Part shown: positions 1-6,130 of the stretch, piece after piece
Numbering within the stretch: position 1 is the first letter of the stretch
How the letters are laid out: each line of letters begins with the position of its first letter
NCBI GenBank assembly: GCA_018065815.1
Contig: JAGHSP010000429.1
Location: 1 to 6,130, forward strand
Direction: 5' to 3'
Length of the DNA: 6,130 bases
Source: Candidatus Sodaliphilus limicaballi
GTDB lineage: Bacteria > Bacteroidota > Bacteroidia > Bacteroidales > Muribaculaceae
Translations under genes and position numbers: made by a program
The notes under the pieces: generated by a model
The model's input: only the letters and a program-made list of their open reading frames with translations
What the model was told of the DNA's origin: nothing
The model's database searches: none

Positions 1-102
1 ATATTACATATTGCACATGTACAGAATGTCCCACGGAAGAATGATATATTTTACTTTAAGCAGTGCTTTATATATTTTTATTTATTTACTGAATATCAGC
101 AT

Positions 103-119
103 TTTACAATGATTGTAAA
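103..119. promoter_or_regulatory. 17-bp palindrome resembling a Fur/PerR-family operator
   Basis: TTTACAATGATTGTAAA is a perfect 8-1-8 palindrome centred on G111. Its inner 15 bp match the 7-1-7 architecture of Fur-superfamily operators and agree with the classical PerR box (TTATAATNATTATAA) at every position except one symmetrical pair. The half site AATGATTGT (108-116) is repeated at 118-126, one helical turn away, as is common for overlapping Fur-family dimer sites. The match to a known operator is visible; binding by such a regulator is inferred. The controlled gene would lie left of the window. Confidence 0.35.
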
Positions 120-212
120 TGATTGTTAATTGACATTTTAGATGGTTTTGTAAACTTTTTAGAACGGAATTAACCGTTTGGAAATGTAACGAAGTTTTGA
201 AAACGCGCTGAT

Positions 213-240
213 GCAAACGCAAAGGGAAGTTTCGCGTTGC
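213..240. repeat. Imperfect hairpin (inverted repeat)
   Basis: GCAA(A)CGC at 213-220 is complementary to GCGTTGC at 234-240 with one bulged A. An inner AAA/TTT pairing (221-223 with 230-232) closes a six-base loop. The hairpin has about ten pairs and two bulges. No T-run follows on either strand, so it is not an intrinsic terminator. Function unknown. Confidence 0.4.
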
Positions 241-301
241 AATACCGCCCTATTCAATCATAAACATCTGTTTTCAAACAATAATTAAAGATGGCAAACC
301 G

Positions 302-419
302 GGCGTGGTAAAGTTACCATTTTGGGCTAACTTCTTGCTCAACTCGATTTCCTTGCGATTTTTTTCGAGGAACTACCCTATTTACAAGCCCAAATAACTG
401 TGAGAAAAACTAACACGCC
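302..419. ncRNA. Candidate structured RNA: nested complementary segments
   Basis: Three sets of segments pair in nested order. GGCGTG (302-307) pairs with CACGCC (414-419), AGTTA (312-316) with TAACT (395-399), and TTTGGGCT (321-328) with AGCCCAAA (387-394). Inside these, CTCGA (343-347) pairs with TCGAG (365-369). Together they would make one long interrupted hairpin of about 118 nt. A local palindrome, TGGTAA/TTACCA (306-311/314-319), competes with the two outer helices. The complementarity is directly visible, but strand, promoter and expression are unknown. An 8-bp match alone is expected about once by chance in a region this size, so only the nesting makes it notable. Confidence 0.25.
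306..319. repeat. 14-bp palindrome TGGTAA-AG-TTACCA
   Basis: Six-base arms are perfectly complementary around a two-base centre, giving a compact dyad that could be an operator for a dimeric regulator. It overlaps the outer helices of the candidate structured RNA at 302-419. No promoter element was recognised beside it, so no role is assigned. Confidence 0.35.
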
Positions 420-459
420 ACGAAAAGCACGTTACACATTATCTGTCAATGCGTTAACC

Positions 460-477
460 GCAAAATATGGTATTTGC
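460..477. repeat. Bulged inverted repeat GCAAAATA-TGG-TATTTGC
   Basis: The arms pair over seven bases with one extra A on the left side and a three-base centre. The left arm GCAAAATA is identical to the left arm of the inverted repeat at 583-605. It lies just beyond the uvrA terminator. It may be a shared regulatory dyad or only an AT-rich coincidence. Confidence 0.3.
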
Positions 478-499
478 CGCATTTAGGGCAGAAAATTGT

Positions 500-531
500 A
501 AAAAAGGCATCCAAGACGCACCTGAATGCCT
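500..531 (-). terminator. Intrinsic terminator of the uvrA transcript
   Basis: Read on the minus strand, AGGCATTCAGG (531-521) pairs with CTTGGATGCCT (515-505) around the five-base loop TGCGT. This gives eleven consecutive pairs, two of them G-U. The stem is followed at once by TTTTT (504-500). This is the standard rho-independent architecture and occurs on the minus strand only. It lies about 130 nt after the uvrA stop codon with no other gene between, so it most likely ends the three-gene unit. Confidence 0.8.
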
Positions 532-539
532 ATACCAAA

Positions 540-561
540 CACACAGCATGATGCCGGTGTG
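540..561 (-). repeat. Small hairpin in the uvrA 3' UTR
   Basis: CACAC and GTGTG flank an inner GCA/TGC pairing, forming a short two-part hairpin with an asymmetric internal loop. It sits nine bases upstream of the terminator stem in transcript order. Together they would form a compact two-hairpin 3' end, of the kind seen in RNAs stabilised or released from 3' UTRs. The pairing is visible; any function is inferred. Confidence 0.35.
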
Positions 562-582
562 ACTATTCAACTGAAAATACTT

Positions 583-605
583 GCAAAATACAGCAGATAT
601 TTTGC
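583..605 (-). repeat. 8-bp inverted repeat GCAAAATA / TATTTTGC in the uvrA 3' UTR
   Basis: The arms at 583-590 and 598-605 are perfectly complementary with a seven-base spacer. In the uvrA transcript this makes an AU-rich hairpin about 60 nt after the stop codon. As DNA it could be an operator: on the minus strand the right-hand part reads GTATTTTG, close to but not matching the Bacteroidota -7 element TAnnTTTG (one base short). Confidence 0.4.
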
Positions 606-615
606 TAACTGGATC

Positions 616-638
616 AAATTTTGTGACAGAATTTTTTT
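616..638 (+). terminator. Possible weak plus-strand terminator facing uvrA
   Basis: AAATTTTG (616-623) pairs with CAGAATTT (627-634) including one G-U pair, around a three-base loop, and the T-run continues to 638 (seven T from 632). The order is right for a rho-independent terminator on the plus strand, but the stem has very few G-C pairs. No plus-strand gene is visible upstream in the window. If real, it would stop transcripts coming from the left before they run antisense into uvrA. Confidence 0.2.
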
Positions 639-664
639 CGCCCTAGATCTGCCCTACTCCACGG

Positions 665-3496
665 TCATTTCAACTCGTCTTTCAGGAAGCGAGCAGTGAC
701 CGATTTTTTGCATTTAGCCACTTGCTCGGGAGTGCCCGTTGCTACCACCTGTCCCCCATCTCGGCCACCCTCGGGTCCCATGTCGATGATGAAATCGGCA
801 CACTTGATGACGTCCAGATTGTGTTCGATGACAATCACGGTATTTCCTTTTTGGACCAATTTATTAAGCACCCCGAGCAGCACCTGAATATCTTCAAAGT
901 GGAGACCGGTTGTGGGCTCGTCGAGGATATAAACAGTGCGCCCTGTGCTCTTCTTCGACAGCTCGGCCGCAAGTTTCACACGCTGGCTCTCTCCGCCCGA
1001 GAGAGTGCTCGAGGGCTGACCAAGCTTGATGTAACCCAACCCCACATCTTGCAGCACCTTTATCTTGCCGAGAATCGAAGGAATGGCTTCAAAGAACTCC
1101 ACGGCCTGGTTTATGGTCATGTCGAGGACATCAGCAATAGACTTGCCCTTGAACTTAACTTCCAGAGTCTCACGGTTATAGCGTTTTCCGGCACATTCTT
1201 CGCAAGGAACGAGCACATCAGGTAAGAAGTTCATTTCCACCGTTTTATAGCCATTGCCCTTGCACACGTCGCAACGTCCGTTTCCTGTGTTGAAAGAGAA
1301 ACGCCCGGGGCGGTAGCCACGAATCTTGGACTCCGGCAGCCCCACAAAGAGATTTCGAATGTCGGCAAAGATGCCAGTATAGGTCGCGGGGTTAGACCTG
1401 GGCGATCTTCCCAGAGGCGACTGATCGACCGTGACGACCTTATCGATGTGCTCCAAGCCGTCAATGCCGTCGTAAGGCAACGGCTCGGCCAGAGAGCGAT
1501 AGAAATGCTTGCTGAGTATGGGTTGCAGCGTGCCGTTGATGAGGCTCGACTTGCCGCTGCCGCTCACGCCAGTGACACAGGTGAAAGTGCCCAGCGGAAT
1601 GCTCACGGAGACGCCTTTGAGGTTGTTGCCACGGCATCCGCTAATGGACAATGCTTTCCCGTTGCCCTCGCGTCGCTGTGAAGGCAGCGCGATGCACCGT
1701 GAGCCATTGAGGTAGTCGGCTGTGATGGTGTGCTCACGCACCATCTCTTGCGGCGTGCCGGCAAAGACGACATTGCCGCCTCTCCTGCCCGCCTTGGGAC
1801 CTATATCGATCACATAGTCGGCCTCGAGCATCATTTCCTTGTCGTGCTCCACCACAATCACCGTGTTGCCCTCGTCGCGCAACTGCTTGAGCGAGTTGAT
1901 GAGCCTCATGTTGTCGCGCTGGTGAAGGCCGATGCTGGGCTCGTCGAGGATGTAAAGCACATTGACCAGCTGCGAGCCTATCTGCGTGGCAAGGCGTATG
2001 CGCTGGCTCTCGCCGCCCGAGAGCGAAGCCGACGAGCGGTTGAGCGACACATAGTCCAACCCCACATCAAGCAAGAAATTGAGGCGTCCGCTGATTTCCT
2101 TGACAATCTCGCTAGCGATCTTCCACTTGTTCTCGGGCAAATGGTTGTGCAGGTCGGCAATCCAGTCGCGCAGTTCCCTGATGTCCATCGACGCAAGCTG
2201 GGCGATGTTCTTGCCGTTGAGCCTGAAGTGCAGCGCCTCGACGTTGAGACGGTCACCGGCGCATTGCGGGCACACGGCGCGCGAATAGAACTGCCCTGCC
2301 CACTTTTGAGCCTGCGACGACGCCTCGTCGTCTTGCTGCATCTCAATGTATTTCACAAGGCCGTCAAACGACTGGAAGTAATTGGTCGTGGCAGCGGTCT
2401 CGGTCTTGATATTGAGTTTCTCGTCGGTGCCGTTCATGATGTCGTCGATGCACTCCTCGGGCAAGTCGCAGAGCGGTGTGTCGAGAGTGTAGCCATGGCG
2501 CTCGCAGATGGCCTGTATCTGCCAGAAGATGAGAGAGTTCTTGAACTTGCCCAACGGCAATATGCCGCCAGCCTTCACGCTGAGTGTCATGTCGGGCATG
2601 ATTTTCTCCCGGTCAATGACGTTGACATATCCCAGTCCCTTGCACTTGGGGCAGGCTCCCAGCGGGGAGTTGAACGAGAAGTTGTGCGGCGCCGGCTCGG
2701 GGTAAGAGAGCCCCGTTGCAGGATCCATGAGCGACTTGCTGTAGTAGCCCAGTTCCTGCGTCTCGGCGTCGAGCACCATGAGTTGGTCGCCCCCCTGCTT
2801 GAATGCCAGGTTGACGGTGTCGAGCAGGCGCCGCTCGTCCTTGCGCGCCACCTTGAGGCGGTCAACCACCAGTTCGATGCTGTGGTTGTGATAGCGGTCA
2901 ACCTTCATGCCGAAGGTAATCTCCCGCAACTCGCCATCGATGCGCACATTGAGATAGCCCTTCTTGCGCAACTGCTCGAAAAGGTCCTTGTAATGCCCCT
3001 TGCGGTTCTTCACCAGGGGAGCAAGGATGTATATCTTGCGATTGTCATATTTTGACAAAATTAAGTCAAGAATCTTCTCCACCGAGTACTTCACCATTTT
3101 CTCGCCCGACTTGTAGGAATAGGCGTCGGCGGCGCGGGCATAGAGCAGTCGCAGGTAGTCATAGACCTCGGTCGTAGTGCCCACAGTGCTTCGGGGGTTC
3201 TTGTTGGTTGTCTTCTGACTGATTGAAATCACGGGGTTGAGGCCCGAAATCTTGTCCACATTGGGCCGCTCGAGCACTCCCAGCATATTGCGGGCATAGC
3301 TGGAGAAAGTCTCAAGATACCGCCTCTGTCCCTCGGCAAAGATGGTGTCAAACGCCAGCGACGACTTGCCGCTGCCGCTCAATCCTGTAATCACAGTGAG
3401 CGCGTAGTGCGGGATGTCCACATCGATGTTCTTCAAGTTGTGAACCTTTGCACCCAGCACACTCACACATTCGGTTTCCTTGCCGTTAAGTTTCAT
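665..3496 (-). CDS. uvrA: Excinuclease ABC subunit UvrA
   Basis: UvrA is the DNA-damage-sensing ATPase of nucleotide excision repair. A UvrA dimer finds distorted DNA, loads UvrB, and UvrB then recruits UvrC for dual incision in the cytoplasm. The 943-residue length matches the family (about 940). Two ABC ATPase modules are intact. Module I has Walker A GLSGSGKSS (38-46), signature LSGGESQR (492-499), Walker B ending DEP (518-520) and switch His551. Module II has Walker A GVSGSGKSS (643-651), signature LSGGESQR (832-839), DEP (859-861) and His892. The UvrB-binding region (about 125-250) is present, which argues against a UvrA2-type paralogue. The C-terminal zinc module has all four cysteines (742, 745, 765, 768). 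In the N-terminal module only Cys282 and Cys285 are seen; the expected earlier CxxC reads DPAT near 258-261. A CxxC occurs at 409-412. The ATG at 3496 is the first in frame, with AAGGAAA about 20 nt upstream. The gene follows the transglycosylase gene by 64 bp with no clear promoter of its own and is probably last in the transcript. Confidence 0.97.
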   Translation of the reverse strand: MKLNGKETECVSVLGAKVHNLKNIDVDIPHYALTVITGLSGSGKSSLAFDTIFAEGQRRYLETFSSYARNMLGVLERPNVDKISGLNPVISISQKTTNKNPRSTVGTTTEVYDYLRLLYARAADAYSYKSGEKMVKYSVEKILDLILSKYDNRKIYILAPLVKNRKGHYKDLFEQLRKKGYLNVRIDGELREITFGMKVDRYHNHSIELVVDRLKVARKDERRLLDTVNLAFKQGGDQLMVLDAETQELGYYSKSLMDPATGLSYPEPAPHNFSFNSPLGACPKCKGLGYVNVIDREKIMPDMTLSVKAGGILPLGKFKNSLIFWQIQAICERHGYTLDTPLCDLPEECIDDIMNGTDEKLNIKTETAATTNYFQSFDGLVKYIEMQQDDEASSQAQKWAGQFYSRAVCPQCAGDRLNVEALHFRLNGKNIAQLASMDIRELRDWIADLHNHLPENKWKIASEIVKEISGRLNFLLDVGLDYVSLNRSSASLSGGESQRIRLATQIGSQLVNVLYILDEPSIGLHQRDNMRLINSLKQLRDEGNTVIVVEHDKEMMLEADYVIDIGPKAGRRGGNVVFAGTPQEMVREHTITADYLNGSRCIALPSQRREGNGKALSISGCRGNNLKGVSVSIPLGTFTCVTGVSGSGKSSLINGTLQPILSKHFYRSLAEPLPYDGIDGLEHIDKVVTVDQSPLGRSPRSNPATYTGIFADIRNLFVGLPESKIRGYRPGRFSFNTGNGRCDVCKGNGYKTVEMNFLPDVLVPCEECAGKRYNRETLEVKFKGKSIADVLDMTINQAVEFFEAIPSILGKIKVLQDVGLGYIKLGQPSSTLSGGESQRVKLAAELSKKSTGRTVYILDEPTTGLHFEDIQVLLGVLNKLVQKGNTVIVIEHNLDVIKCADFIIDMGPEGGRDGGQVVATGTPEQVAKCKKSVTARFLKDELK

Positions 3497-3560
3497 CTAT
3501 TTAGTCAGTATTTATTTCCTTGTATTTTCATAATCGCCGTGCCGCACGCCCAAGTTGCCA

Positions 3561-4535
3561 TTACTTGACAACCCAGTCGGGGTCATATGCCTTGGCTTGC
3601 TTCTTGCTCAAATAGAGGCTGTCACCGACGGGCACGTTCACCTTGTAGGTCTTTCCCGAGGCATTGGGCAGGCGGTTGCTGCGTATCCACGGGTTAGCCT
3701 CGCGCAGCTGCGCATAGGTGATGCCTTGCTGCTTGGCCCAGTCAATCCAGCTGGCTACTGACGTCTTCACCTCCACCACCTTGTAATCAACAGGCTGATA
3801 GAGCTGGTCGGCACGCAAGCAGTAGCCATAGCGCTTGGGGTTCTCCATGAGCAGCTTGTAGGCAATGATGCGGAACACGTAACGCGATGTCTCGCTCACG
3901 AGCTGCAGGTCAAACGAGGTGTCCTGCCCCTGGCGGCTCAATTCGCCGTTGATGCGCCCCATGCCAGCATTGTAAGAGGCGCAAGCCGTGGCCCAGTTGC
4001 CATAGTGTGCATGCACGCTCTTGAGGAACTTGCATGCCGCCACGGTGGCCTTGACCGGGTCGCATCGCTCATCCACATCGTCGTTGATTTCGAGGCCATA
4101 CATGCGGCCTGTTGACGCCAGGAACTGCCACAGCCCCACTGCCGCTGCCGGCGACTTGATGGTGGGGTCGAGGGTGCTCTCGGTCACTGCCAGATAGAGC
4201 ATGTCGAGAGGCACGCCGTTCTCCTTGAGAATGGGCGCCAGGATGGGAAAATAGCGGTTAGCGCGTTTGAGGCACAGCTGAGTGGTCGAATGCCCGTAAA
4301 CAATCGAGGTGAGTTCGCGGTCAAGGCGCTCATACATGTCGGTGCGGTCAAACGAGACCGTGTCGCCAGCAAACACGACAGACTGCGGAATGTCGGGCGC
4401 AGCAACAACGGGGAACACCGCCCCGTGGGGGTGCTCCTCGGCATTGTAGTTGTTGTATTGTCCCACACCCTGCGCGCTTGCGCCCATGGCCATAAACGCC
4501 GCAGCAGCCATCATGCAACTTCTAGTTTTTCCCAT
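3561..4535 (-). CDS. Exported MltD-like lytic transglycosylase (GH23) with LysM-like C-terminus
   Basis: This is a peptidoglycan-cleaving enzyme of the soluble lytic transglycosylase (GH23) fold. The family cuts between MurNAc and GlcNAc and leaves 1,6-anhydro-MurNAc ends, for wall turnover or insertion of envelope machines. The 324 residues begin with a signal peptide (residues 1-21, cut predicted after ASA, before Gln22). There is no lipobox cysteine, so a soluble periplasmic enzyme is expected, unlike lipoprotein MltD of E. coli. The SLT domain spans about 85-230, with the likely catalytic Glu119 in AVTES, the substrate-cleft segment AAAVGLWQF (130-138) and the ASYNAGMGRI motif (186-195). 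Residues about 250-303 resemble a degenerate LysM domain (WIDWAKQQGITYAQLREANPWI, shown at about 263-284 in the sequence), which would bind glycan strands. It starts 57 bp after the upstream type B protein gene, with no recognisable promoter between them, and uvrA follows 64 bp later. The family assignment is firm; the exact MltD subfamily and physiological role are inferred. Confidence 0.9.
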   Translation of the reverse strand: MGKTRSCMMAAAAFMAMGASAQGVGQYNNYNAEEHPHGAVFPVVAAPDIPQSVVFAGDTVSFDRTDMYERLDRELTSIVYGHSTTQLCLKRANRYFPILAPILKENGVPLDMLYLAVTESTLDPTIKSPAAAVGLWQFLASTGRMYGLEINDDVDERCDPVKATVAACKFLKSVHAHYGNWATACASYNAGMGRINGELSRQGQDTSFDLQLVSETSRYVFRIIAYKLLMENPKRYGYCLRADQLYQPVDYKVVEVKTSVASWIDWAKQQGITYAQLREANPWIRSNRLPNASGKTYKVNVPVGDSLYLSKKQAKAYDPDWVVK

Positions 4536-4592
4536 ATTTATGATTTTTCGCTATGTGCTATTTATTATCAGAAATTTGTCAATTTGCGACAA

Positions 4593-5975
4593 TCACTCCA
4601 CATCACCTGCGGTGCCGCCACGGTCTATGCGTCGGTAGCGGATGATGTTGATGTCGCCGCTTTTCTTGTATTTGATGCCATCGCTACCCTCGGCTTCGAG
4701 GACGTAGTAATACACTCCGGCAGGAACTTGCTTGCCGTGGTAAGTGCCGTCCCAACCCTCGAAAGGCTCGTTGAGCTCGATTATCTTGTTGCCCCAGCGG
4801 TTGAAGATGGTGCAATGGAATTTCACGATAGAGCGGTAAGAAACCTTCCACACGTCGTTCACGCCCTCGCTCGAACCCGGCGAGAACACATTGGGGCACA
4901 CGAGTTCGCTCTCCCCGATGTTGACGGTGTAAGTATCGCTATACCACTCGCACGATCCTTCGGCATTGGTGGCATAGAAACGCCAGTAAGTGGTGCCGGC
5001 ATCTTCAAACACCTGGTCAATCGCTTCCTGGTTGAGACGCAATTCGGGATTAGAGAAATTGCTCTCGCGCGACATCTGCCACTCCTTGTGCATGACGGCG
5101 TCGGTGCAGTAGGCAGTGAACGAGATGTGTGCCGGAGCCGACCCGCCCAGGGTCTCGCTGCCGCCTATCTTCTTCTCGTTGTCGTGGTGCTCGTTTTCCT
5201 GCACGACGATAGTGCGCACGTCGATAGCTGCGGTAGTGTAATAGTTGCTCTCACAGCTCACCTCTTCGCCCCAGAATTTCAGGAATTTGTCGCCAGTCAC
5301 GGTGAACGAGGTGTTCATCGTGGGTGCAGGAAAAGCGATAGCGGGCTTGAACGACTCCTGTTTCTCTTGCACAAGAGTCTCGACCCATCCGGGATTGACG
5401 GCTGTATCATCGTCTTCGTCCTCGTCGTCATCTTCGTTTCCGTCGTGCCACACGAGGTTATTGAAACTGATGGTCAGTTCTCGATCCATAGTCTTGCGCG
5501 CGCCGTTGATGGTGTAATACACCACATCGCGGCCCGCCCCGTCCAGATTGAGCGTCACCGACCCGCAGTCGCCGTCGCTCTCCACGCTCACTCCGTTGAG
5601 TTGCAGGCGAGAGACAGAATAATCGGCCACCCACACATACAAGCGGCTAGTACCCTCCTCGATGATATACCCTTTGTTGGGCAGCACCTGGTCGATAGAC
5701 GACGTAAGGCCGTCGTAGTGAACACCTTCCAGTTCCTCGGCATATCCTCCGCCGCCCTCGCCATACACATACCACTTGACGGGGTTCTCGGTGTCGGCAG
5801 TGAAAGTCATGCCCACGCCGTCGGCGTTGTAGAGCACGTAGATTTTGTTGAGTCCTGTGTTGGTTGCAGGTTCTTCCTCATACACATCACGGCTAGCTCC
5901 GGTGAACGCAATCTGCGCGTTCAAAGCAAGAGCCGCCGCCATCGACAAGGCAAGTGAAAGGTATCTAATCTTCAT
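4593..5975 (-). CDS. Secreted protein with gliding-motility/type B T9SS sorting domain
   Basis: A 460-residue exported protein of unknown specific function. An N-terminal signal peptide (1-20, MKIRYLSLALS then an Ala/Leu core, cut before Gln21) is followed by a beta-rich body. This body has a region at about 40-175 containing GLNKIYVLYNADG, an acidic linker (EDDDEDEDDD, 181-190), and one or two probable Ig-like domains (about 205-355). The last ~100 residues match the gliding-motility-associated C-terminal domain: CPNVFSPG (360-367), NDVWKV, IFNRWGNKI (390-398), GWDGTYHGK, VPAGVYYYVL and SGDINIIR (439-446). In Bacteroidota this domain directs outer-membrane passage by the type IX system and surface attachment, usually with a PorP/SprF-like partner; none is in the window. 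A 14-residue tail follows the last strand. I chose ATG 5975. A TTG at 5984 in the same frame adds three residues and sits nine bases after GGAG, so it remains possible. Six cysteines in the exported part (137, 241, 290, 342, 360, 388) could form disulfides. It is probably the first gene of the unit. Confidence 0.88.
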   Translation of the reverse strand: MKIRYLSLALSMAAALALNAQIAFTGASRDVYEEEPATNTGLNKIYVLYNADGVGMTFTADTENPVKWYVYGEGGGGYAEELEGVHYDGLTSSIDQVLPNKGYIIEEGTSRLYVWVADYSVSRLQLNGVSVESDGDCGSVTLNLDGAGRDVVYYTINGARKTMDRELTISFNNLVWHDGNEDDDEDEDDDTAVNPGWVETLVQEKQESFKPAIAFPAPTMNTSFTVTGDKFLKFWGEEVSCESNYYTTAAIDVRTIVVQENEHHDNEKKIGGSETLGGSAPAHISFTAYCTDAVMHKEWQMSRESNFSNPELRLNQEAIDQVFEDAGTTYWRFYATNAEGSCEWYSDTYTVNIGESELVCPNVFSPGSSEGVNDVWKVSYRSIVKFHCTIFNRWGNKIIELNEPFEGWDGTYHGKQVPAGVYYYVLEAEGSDGIKYKKSGDINIIRYRRIDRGGTAGDVE

Positions 5976-6130
5976 AGTCGTCAATCATTGGAACTCCACC
6001 ATGGAGTTGTTCAAATTACAAAAGTAACAAAAATTCGCCAATTACGCCCCACCCTGTTTCTAAATTAACAGAATTTAGAGATTGCTTGGTGTTACGTTAC
6101 TATTCAGCAATGGAACTCCCCGCGCGGATT

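Larger units (their letters stand above)
1..664. other. AT-rich intergenic region without a credible protein gene
   Basis: No open frame of convincing length or composition occurs on either strand here, and base composition drops sharply from the GC-rich uvrA next to it. Read from left to right it contains a 17-bp perfect palindrome (103-119), an imperfect hairpin (213-240), a 14-bp palindrome (306-319) nested with longer-range complementary segments (302-419), a bulged inverted repeat (460-477), an intrinsic terminator on the minus strand (500-531), a small hairpin (540-561), an 8-bp-arm inverted repeat (583-605), and an AT-rich hairpin followed by seven T on the plus strand (616-638). I found no exact TAnnTTTG promoter element on either strand. 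The part left of 500 lies beyond the uvrA terminator and probably belongs to the regulatory region or 3' end of a gene outside the window. Confidence 0.7.

Overview
This window looks like chromosomal DNA of a member of the Bacteroidota, most likely the order Bacteroidales. The evidence is a protein ending in a gliding-motility-associated (type B, type IX secretion) C-terminal sorting domain, a UvrA resembling Bacteroidota UvrA, a TAnnTTTG-type -7 promoter element, and weak or absent Shine-Dalgarno sequences. Genus cannot be read from the sequence; a gut-type lineage such as Muribaculaceae or Prevotellaceae is only a guess. Coding DNA is GC-rich, while both flanks are clearly AT-rich.

Layout: all three protein genes lie on the minus strand, so transcription runs from the right end of the window to the left. 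(1) 5976-6130 is a short leader and promoter region with a good -7 element, a 21-bp inverted repeat upstream of it, and a mini-ORF overlapping the start of the first gene. (2) 4593-5975 encodes a secreted, probably surface-attached, multi-domain protein with a type B sorting domain. (3) 3561-4535 encodes an exported MltD-like lytic transglycosylase (GH23) with a degenerate LysM-like C-terminus. (4) 665-3496 encodes the nucleotide excision repair ATPase UvrA. (5) 1-664 has no credible gene. It holds a strong intrinsic terminator for the minus-strand unit (500-531), further hairpins in the uvrA 3' UTR, a Fur/PerR-like palindrome and a nest of complementary segments that may be a structured RNA.

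How the genes work together: the gaps are 57 bp and 64 bp, and neither holds a recognisable promoter or terminator. The simplest reading is one transcript of roughly 5.5 kb, from about 6013 to about 500. The first two products act in the envelope (outer surface and peptidoglycan) and UvrA acts on DNA, so the grouping looks like cotranscription rather than a pathway. No mobile element, CRISPR array, tRNA or rRNA is visible. I see no clear new biological system; the best leads are the non-coding elements at the left end and the leader of the type B protein gene.
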